Source: Mycobacterium paraense (lineage in GTDB: Bacteria; Actinomycetota; Actinomycetes; Mycobacteriales; Mycobacteriaceae). From it: 64,000 bases of DNA. Location: assembly GCF_002101815.1 (NCBI RefSeq), contig NZ_LQPM01000044.1:1-64000 (forward strand). Direction: 5' to 3'. The position numbers were made by a program, and so were the translations under genes. Shown here piece after piece: positions 60,601-64,000 of this stretch; the first letter of the stretch is position 1, and every line of letters starts with the position of its first letter. The notes beneath the pieces are model-generated. The model made no database searches. It was not told the origin of the DNA and worked only from the letters and a program-made list of their open reading frames with translations.

Positions 60601-63600
60601 CGCGCACGGCGGCACGCCGGTCACCGCGGTGCCCCCCGCGACAACCCCCGCCGCGTCTGAGGTGGGTGCCGACGTGATAGCCGAGATGACCGCGGCGGTC
60701 GCAACGTTGCGCGAAACCGTCGACCATTTGCAAGAGCTGTTGGAGGGTCTCGTGTCGAGGGCCGCGGTGACCGCACCGCCCCCCGCACCGCCGTTCGTCC
60801 CCAACGGGAAACCGGCTCTACCCACACCACCGGCGGCCCCGGCCGGTCATAACGGCGCCGCGCCCAGTCATAACGGCGCGGCGCACGCCGTGGTTGCGCC
60901 GGTGGCCGTTTCGCCCGCCGGCAGCGAGTTGGTGACCCAGACGCTGGAGGTGGTCGCGGACAAGACCGGCTACCCGGTGGAGATGCTGGACCTGTCGATG
61001 GCGCTGGAGGCCGACCTGGGGATCGATTCGATCAAGCGGGTGGAGATTCTTTCCGCGGTGCAGCAGCGGATCCCGAGCCTGCCCGAGGTGGAGACCTCGA
61101 CGATGGCGGCCCTGGGCACGCTGCGGGAGATCACCGATTACCTGCAGAGCCTGACCGGCACCGCGGCGCACAACGGCACCGCGCCGGCCCATAACGGGAC
61201 CGCGGCGCCGGTCGTGACGGCGGCTCCGGTCAAGGCGCCTGCGCCGGTGGCGGTTTCGGCCGCCGGCGGTGAGTTGGTGACCCAGATGCTGGAGGTGGTC
61301 GCCGAGAAGACCGGCTACCCGGTGGAGATGCTGGACCTGTCGATGGCGCTGGAGGCCGACCTGGGGATCGATTCGATCAAGCGGGTGGAGATTCTTTCCG
61401 CGGTGCAGCAGCGGATCCCGAGCCTGCCCGAGGTGGAGACCTCGACGATGGCGGCCCTGGGCACGCTGCGGGAGATCACCGATTACCTGCATAGCCTCGC
61501 CGGCCCCCCGGCCGAGGTAGGTGATCGCCTCCCTTTTGACCTGGCCGGAGCTGGGATCGCGCGCTATGCGGTGCGTGCGATCCCCGCTCCGGCTAGTGGG
61601 ATGGGGATGCCGGGTCTCTACACCGCCACCACGGTGGAGATCGTCGCAACGCACGACGACCAGCGCGCCACGGCCGACGCCCTCGCGGCAATCCTGCGCG
61701 CGCACGGCATCAACGCCACGATCACGTCCGAGCCGAGCGCAACCGCCCAGGCGGTGATCCACCTCGGCGGCCTGCACCGTACCGCCGGCCGCGAGGATGC
61801 GCTGGCCGCCAACCGGACCGCCTTCGCCCACGCGCAGCGCGTCGCCGCGACATTCGCCGAACACGGCGGTGTCTTCGTCACCGTTCAGGACACCGGCGGC
61901 ACTTTCGGCCTGCTCACCGACCCCGGGCCGCGCGCCTGGGCCGGCGGCGTCGCCGCACTCGCCAAGACCGCCGCGCAGGAGTGGCCCCGCGCGCAGGTCA
62001 AAGCGATCGACATCGAGGTCGACCGGCAGTCGCCGCGCACCGTCGCCGAGCACCTCGCTCACGAGATATTGGCGGGCGGAGCCGAATTGGAAGTCGGCCT
62101 GGGTAGCGCGCACGGCCGGATCACGGTCGTCGCGGACGCGAGGCAGGTGACCACCCACACGCGCCGCGTCGACCGCGGCGACGTCATCGTCGTGTCGGGC
62201 GGGGGCCGCGGCGTCACCGCCGCGTCGGTGATCGCCCTCGCGGAAGAGACGCAGGCGAGCTTCGTCCTGCTCGGGCGCACCGAACTGTCCGACGAACCTC
62301 CCGAGGCCCGCGGCCTGACCACCGACGCCGAGCTCAAGCGCGCCCTCCTCGCCGGCGCCGCGGCACAAGGGCAGAAGCCCACACCCAAACAGCTGGAGCA
62401 GCAGGTGCAGCGGGTCCTCGCCGATCGCGAGGTGCGCGCGACGCTCGCCGCCCTGGCCGCCGCCGGCTCGCGGGCCCGCTACGCCGCCACCGACGTCCGC
62501 GACGCGGCCGCGCTGCACGCCCTACTCGACAGCGTGCGAACCGAATTCGGGCCCATCACCGGACTGGTGCACGGCGCCGGCGTGCTGGCCGATGCGCCCC
62601 TGCACAAGAAGACCCTGGATGGATTCGACCGCGTCTTCGCGACCAAGGTGGGCGGTCTCGGCGCGCTGCTGGACGCGACGGCCGCCGATCCGCTCAAGGT
62701 CATCTGCCTGTTCTCGTCGGTGGCCGCGCGCAGCGGCAACGTCGGCCAAAGCGACTACGCCATGGCCAACGAGGTCCTCAACAAGGTGGCCCTGGCCGAG
62801 CAGGCCCGCCGCGGCCCGGCCTGCCTGGTGCGGGCCCTGGGCTGGGGGCCGTGGGAATCCGGGATGGTCACGCCGGGCCTGAAGGCGATGTTCGAGTCGC
62901 GGGGCATCTCGCTGATCCCGCTCGCGCGGGGTGCGAAGGCGTTCGTCTCCGACGTGCTGGACGCCGGACCCCCGACTCCCGAGGTCACCCTCGGCGACGG
63001 CGTATTGGCCGGGCTGCCAACCCATCCGGTGCACGCCGAGGGCCGCCTCGCCCGCGTCGTGGCGCACGCGACCCGCCAGGATTACCTGCTCGATCACCGC
63101 GTCCAGGGCAAGGTCGTGCTGCCCATCGTGCAGGTGCTGGAGTGGTTCGTGCGGATGGCCGAATCCTGCCGGCCCGGACACCGCGTGGATCGGGTCGTCG
63201 ACCTCAAGGTGCTTCGCGGCGTCACGCTGCCGGACTTCGAACAACAGGGCGACGCGCTGCTGGTGCGCTGCGCGGGGGCCGACGGGCATCCGCATCGGCT
63301 GGCGTGCACGTTGTCCGACCCCTCGGGATCGACGATCTACTACTCCGCGACCATCGAAATGGGTTGGGCCGCAACGGTTGCGCCCGCCGCCCCGACGGCG
63401 CCGTCCGGCGGGCGCCGGCTGGACCGCGACGCCTGCTACCACGGTGACGCGCTCTTCCACGGCCCGGCGTTCCAGGTCCTCGAGGGCGTGGACTGCGCGG
63501 CGACGACCGCGACGGCGGCCCTGCACGGCCTGACGACGGCGGGCTGGCGCGGCGACGGCTGGGCGACGGATCCGGCGGCGCTCGACGGCTGCCTGCAGGC

Positions 63601-63826
63601 GGCTTTGGTGTGGGCCTTCGAACGGCTCGGCCGCACCGTGTTGCCGCTGGGGGTGGGCGAGGTCGTGCGGCATCGATCCGGCGCCCTGGGCGACGGATTG
63701 CGGTGCGTGCTCACCAACGGCGATGCCACGAGCAACCGGGCCGTTTGCGACCTGGACCTGGTGGACGCCGACAACCGCGTGGTCGCCAGCTTCAAGCGAC
63801 TCGAGTTGTACCCCTATGGCGTTTGA
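57665..63826 (+). CDS. PfaA-like iterative synthase, KS-AT-ACP-ACP-KR-DH
   Basis: This 2053-residue multidomain enzyme has a ketosynthase at 6-465 (nucleophile Cys207 in DAACASSL; His342 in EAHGTGT; His383 in GHTKGAAG) and a malonyl/acyltransferase at about 572-910 (Ser674 in GHSFGE; His779). Two ACPs follow a Pro/Ala linker, with phosphopantetheine Ser1122 and Ser1237, both in LGIDSIKRVEILSAVQ, the PUFA-synthase-type ACP sequence. A ketoreductase (SGGGRGVTAA 1511-1520, SS at 1684-1685, Tyr1698) and a double-hotdog dehydratase (His1811 in HRVQGKVVLP; Asp1974 in LDGCLQ) close the chain. The order matches PfaA. There is no thioesterase and no ER domain; the latter is supplied by the PfaD protein. 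A 345-bp period repeats the ACP DNA. GTG 57665 follows AAGGAG. Confidence 0.93.
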   Translation: MVSKHPPVAVVGVSALFPGSPEAERFWRNIVGGVDLFSDIPASHWSVEDYYDPTPGAQDKVYARRGGFLPDIDFSPMDFGIPPNVLPATDTAQLLGLRVAQQVLEDMAGGDFSHIDRERVSVVLGASGGTEMTNYMGGSLHRPVWERGLRAAGLSERDVAAFSESVASGYTPWQENTFPGLLGNVIAGRIANRFDLGGTNCVIDAACASSLAALEVGLHELYLGEADMVIAGGVDAFNDILMFMCFAKVTALSPTGDCRPFSDQSDGTMLGEGLAMLALKRLDDAERDGDRIYAVIRGIGTSSDGRAKSIYAPSPAGQAKALRRAYAAAGYGPETVGLVEAHGTGTKAGDVAEFTALREVFDSSGRADRQWCALGSVKSQVGHTKGAAGACGLFKTVLALHHKTLPPTIKVDQPNPALDIEQSPFYLPTRAKPWVAANGVPRRASVSSFGFGGTNFHVTVEEYTGTGKRAWRYRSWDSELIVLGAPSAAALSEQAARLAASLVDTDDMLGYIARSTQSAYDAAQPHRLAVVADGVADLRTKLDDVAATLKAPDLAVSFSSPRGYHYSAQQPGPVALLFPGQGSQYVGMGADLPQLYEPALAPWEVASAQLLNADRDLHQVVWPRSAFTDDERARQAAELTRTEWAQPGIGAHSLSLLSVIRALGIAPVAVGGHSFGEVSALCAAGVFSEEVALLIARARGALMAEAATHSDGAMCAVAAPLEWVRKLIAESGLAVSIANHNAPDQFVLSGDSAAIDVAAQRFNEAGINARRLDVATAFHSDIVSPAAAPFASFLSDVPFRAPEVPVYANATARPYASDAAEMRTTLANQIAQPVRFAEQIQAMWQAGARTFVEVGPGSVLTNLVGKCLADQEHVAVALDAKHTNGIRALWNGLAQLAAAGVPMNFERLWADYRPGDDPRTRQRPKLTLKINGSNYGRPTASDRPESEPTLAPAEPITPAAHVPAPAPLPVAPAALNGNGAHGGTPVTAVPPATTPAASEVGADVIAEMTAAVATLRETVDHLQELLEGLVSRAAVTAPPPAPPFVPNGKPALPTPPAAPAGHNGAAPSHNGAAHAVVAPVAVSPAGSELVTQTLEVVADKTGYPVEMLDLSMALEADLGIDSIKRVEILSAVQQRIPSLPEVETSTMAALGTLREITDYLQSLTGTAAHNGTAPAHNGTAAPVVTAAPVKAPAPVAVSAAGGELVTQMLEVVAEKTGYPVEMLDLSMALEADLGIDSIKRVEILSAVQQRIPSLPEVETSTMAALGTLREITDYLHSLAGPPAEVGDRLPFDLAGAGIARYAVRAIPAPASGMGMPGLYTATTVEIVATHDDQRATADALAAILRAHGINATITSEPSATAQAVIHLGGLHRTAGREDALAANRTAFAHAQRVAATFAEHGGVFVTVQDTGGTFGLLTDPGPRAWAGGVAALAKTAAQEWPRAQVKAIDIEVDRQSPRTVAEHLAHEILAGGAELEVGLGSAHGRITVVADARQVTTHTRRVDRGDVIVVSGGGRGVTAASVIALAEETQASFVLLGRTELSDEPPEARGLTTDAELKRALLAGAAAQGQKPTPKQLEQQVQRVLADREVRATLAALAAAGSRARYAATDVRDAAALHALLDSVRTEFGPITGLVHGAGVLADAPLHKKTLDGFDRVFATKVGGLGALLDATAADPLKVICLFSSVAARSGNVGQSDYAMANEVLNKVALAEQARRGPACLVRALGWGPWESGMVTPGLKAMFESRGISLIPLARGAKAFVSDVLDAGPPTPEVTLGDGVLAGLPTHPVHAEGRLARVVAHATRQDYLLDHRVQGKVVLPIVQVLEWFVRMAESCRPGHRVDRVVDLKVLRGVTLPDFEQQGDALLVRCAGADGHPHRLACTLSDPSGSTIYYSATIEMGWAATVAPAAPTAPSGGRRLDRDACYHGDALFHGPAFQVLEGVDCAATTATAALHGLTTAGWRGDGWATDPAALDGCLQAALVWAFERLGRTVLPLGVGEVVRHRSGALGDGLRCVLTNGDATSNRAVCDLDLVDADNRVVASFKRLELYPYGV
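60926..61491 (+). repeat. Direct repeat encoding the two ACPs
   Basis: Copy 1 (60926-61146) and copy 2 (61271-61491) are offset by 345 bp and differ at three early positions only. From 60962 to 61146 the 185 bases are identical, including silent sites. This implies recent duplication or gene conversion and a tract prone to change in ACP number. Confidence 0.95.
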
Positions 63827-64000
63827 GCCCATCGCGATCGTGGGCCAGGGCTGCGTCCTGCCCGGCGGCCTGAGCCCCGGCGAGTTGTGGCAGACCGTGC
63901 ACCACGGCCGAGACGTGCTCGGCTCACCGCAACCCGGCTACTGGGGCGTGTCGGCGGCGCACGTCATCCGCGACGAGGCGAACGACGCGTTGCCCGACCA
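63816..64000 (+). CDS. Ketosynthase-containing gene of the same locus (partial 5' end)
   Basis: ATG 63816 overlaps the previous stop by 11 bases and opens a frame reading MAFEPIAIVGQGCVLPGG, then LSPGELWQTVHHGRDVLG, the start of a beta-ketoacyl synthase domain (IAIVG and LW motifs). It runs off the window after 61 codons. In PUFA synthase loci the gene after pfaA-type genes is another KS-bearing subunit (PfaC-like: KS, chain-length factor, dehydratases), so this is the probable identity. Catalytic residues lie outside the window and the subunit type cannot be confirmed. Confidence 0.85.
   Translation, partial: MAFEPIAIVGQGCVLPGGLSPGELWQTVHHGRDVLGSPQPGYWGVSAAHVIRDEANDALPD

Noticed and set aside
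60818..62518. 566-codon minus-strand frame with internal repeats, opposite the synthase ACP and KR region
   Set aside because: The repeats are mirrored from the duplicated ACP DNA. There is no independent coding signal.

Overview
The window is chromosomal DNA of a mycobacterium, most likely a slow-growing non-tuberculous species. The evidence is the high G+C content, the frequent GTG starts, a Gly/Ala-rich PGRS-type coding tail at the left edge, a two-part HU protein with a PAKKA-repeat tail, FbiD/CofC, LppZ, and a gene order that I recognise from memory as running parallel to the M. tuberculosis Rv3014c-to-Rv2965c segment. No database search was possible, so comparisons with M. tuberculosis are from memory and are labelled as such.

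Layout. 0-1.5 kb: a PGRS tail, then an SRPBCC/ArsR pair with two matching palindromic operators. 1.6-10.3 kb: ligA, an ACT protein, gatC-gatA, pfkA, an orphan EspI/MinD-like ATPase, gatB. 10.3-13.5 kb: flavin reductase-like protein, lppZ, DoxX-family protein, PH-domain membrane protein. 13.5-17.2 kb: the branched-chain amino acid operon ilvB-ilvN-ilvC with a leader-peptide attenuator. 17.2-23.1 kb: WrbA-like flavodoxin, a phytoene-desaturase-like flavoprotein, serA-leuB, an MFS transporter. 23.1-25.7 kb: FAH-family hydrolase, gltX, tRNA-Gln and tRNA-Glu. 25.7-29.2 kb: an FDOR protein and an IclR regulator divergent from leuC-leuD with a clear palindromic operator. 29.4-36.4 kb: hupB, mutT1, ppk1, fbiD, gpsA, ddlA. 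36.5-40 kb: DUF3515 protein, thiL, a DUF1330 protein, ung, an MDR oxidoreductase. 40-45.5 kb: an accessory block of SDRs, a DUF1214 protein, a sulfotransferase, a SnoaL-like protein and a mycofactocin-type SDR. 45.5-55.4 kb: rpmB, a FakA-like protein, recG, a secreted HNH nuclease, an aldo-keto reductase with a decayed second copy, lipN, a DsbA/VKOR pair, rsmD, coaD.

The most unusual part is the right end (55.4-64 kb). After coaD there is a PfaD-family enoyl reductase, then a 2053-residue iterative synthase with order KS-AT-ACP-ACP-KR-DH whose ACPs carry the PUFA-synthase type of motif (LGIDSIK), then the start of a further ketosynthase gene that runs off the window. This looks like a PUFA-synthase-like (secondary lipid synthase) locus. 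A promoter with a palindromic operator precedes the large synthase gene. The product is unknown.

How the genes work together. Branched-chain amino acid synthesis is split over three units (ilvBNC, leuB with serA, leuCD), each with its own visible control: attenuation at ilvB, an IclR operator at leuC, and a leaderless-type promoter at serA. Genome maintenance genes (ligA, recG, ung, mutT1, hupB) and translation genes (gatCAB, gltX, two tRNAs, rpmB, rsmD) are interspersed. Several genes have a TANNNT -10 element 6 to 8 bases before the start codon, the pattern expected for leaderless mycobacterial transcripts. Two near-identical hairpin repeats lie between convergent gene pairs 19 kb apart.
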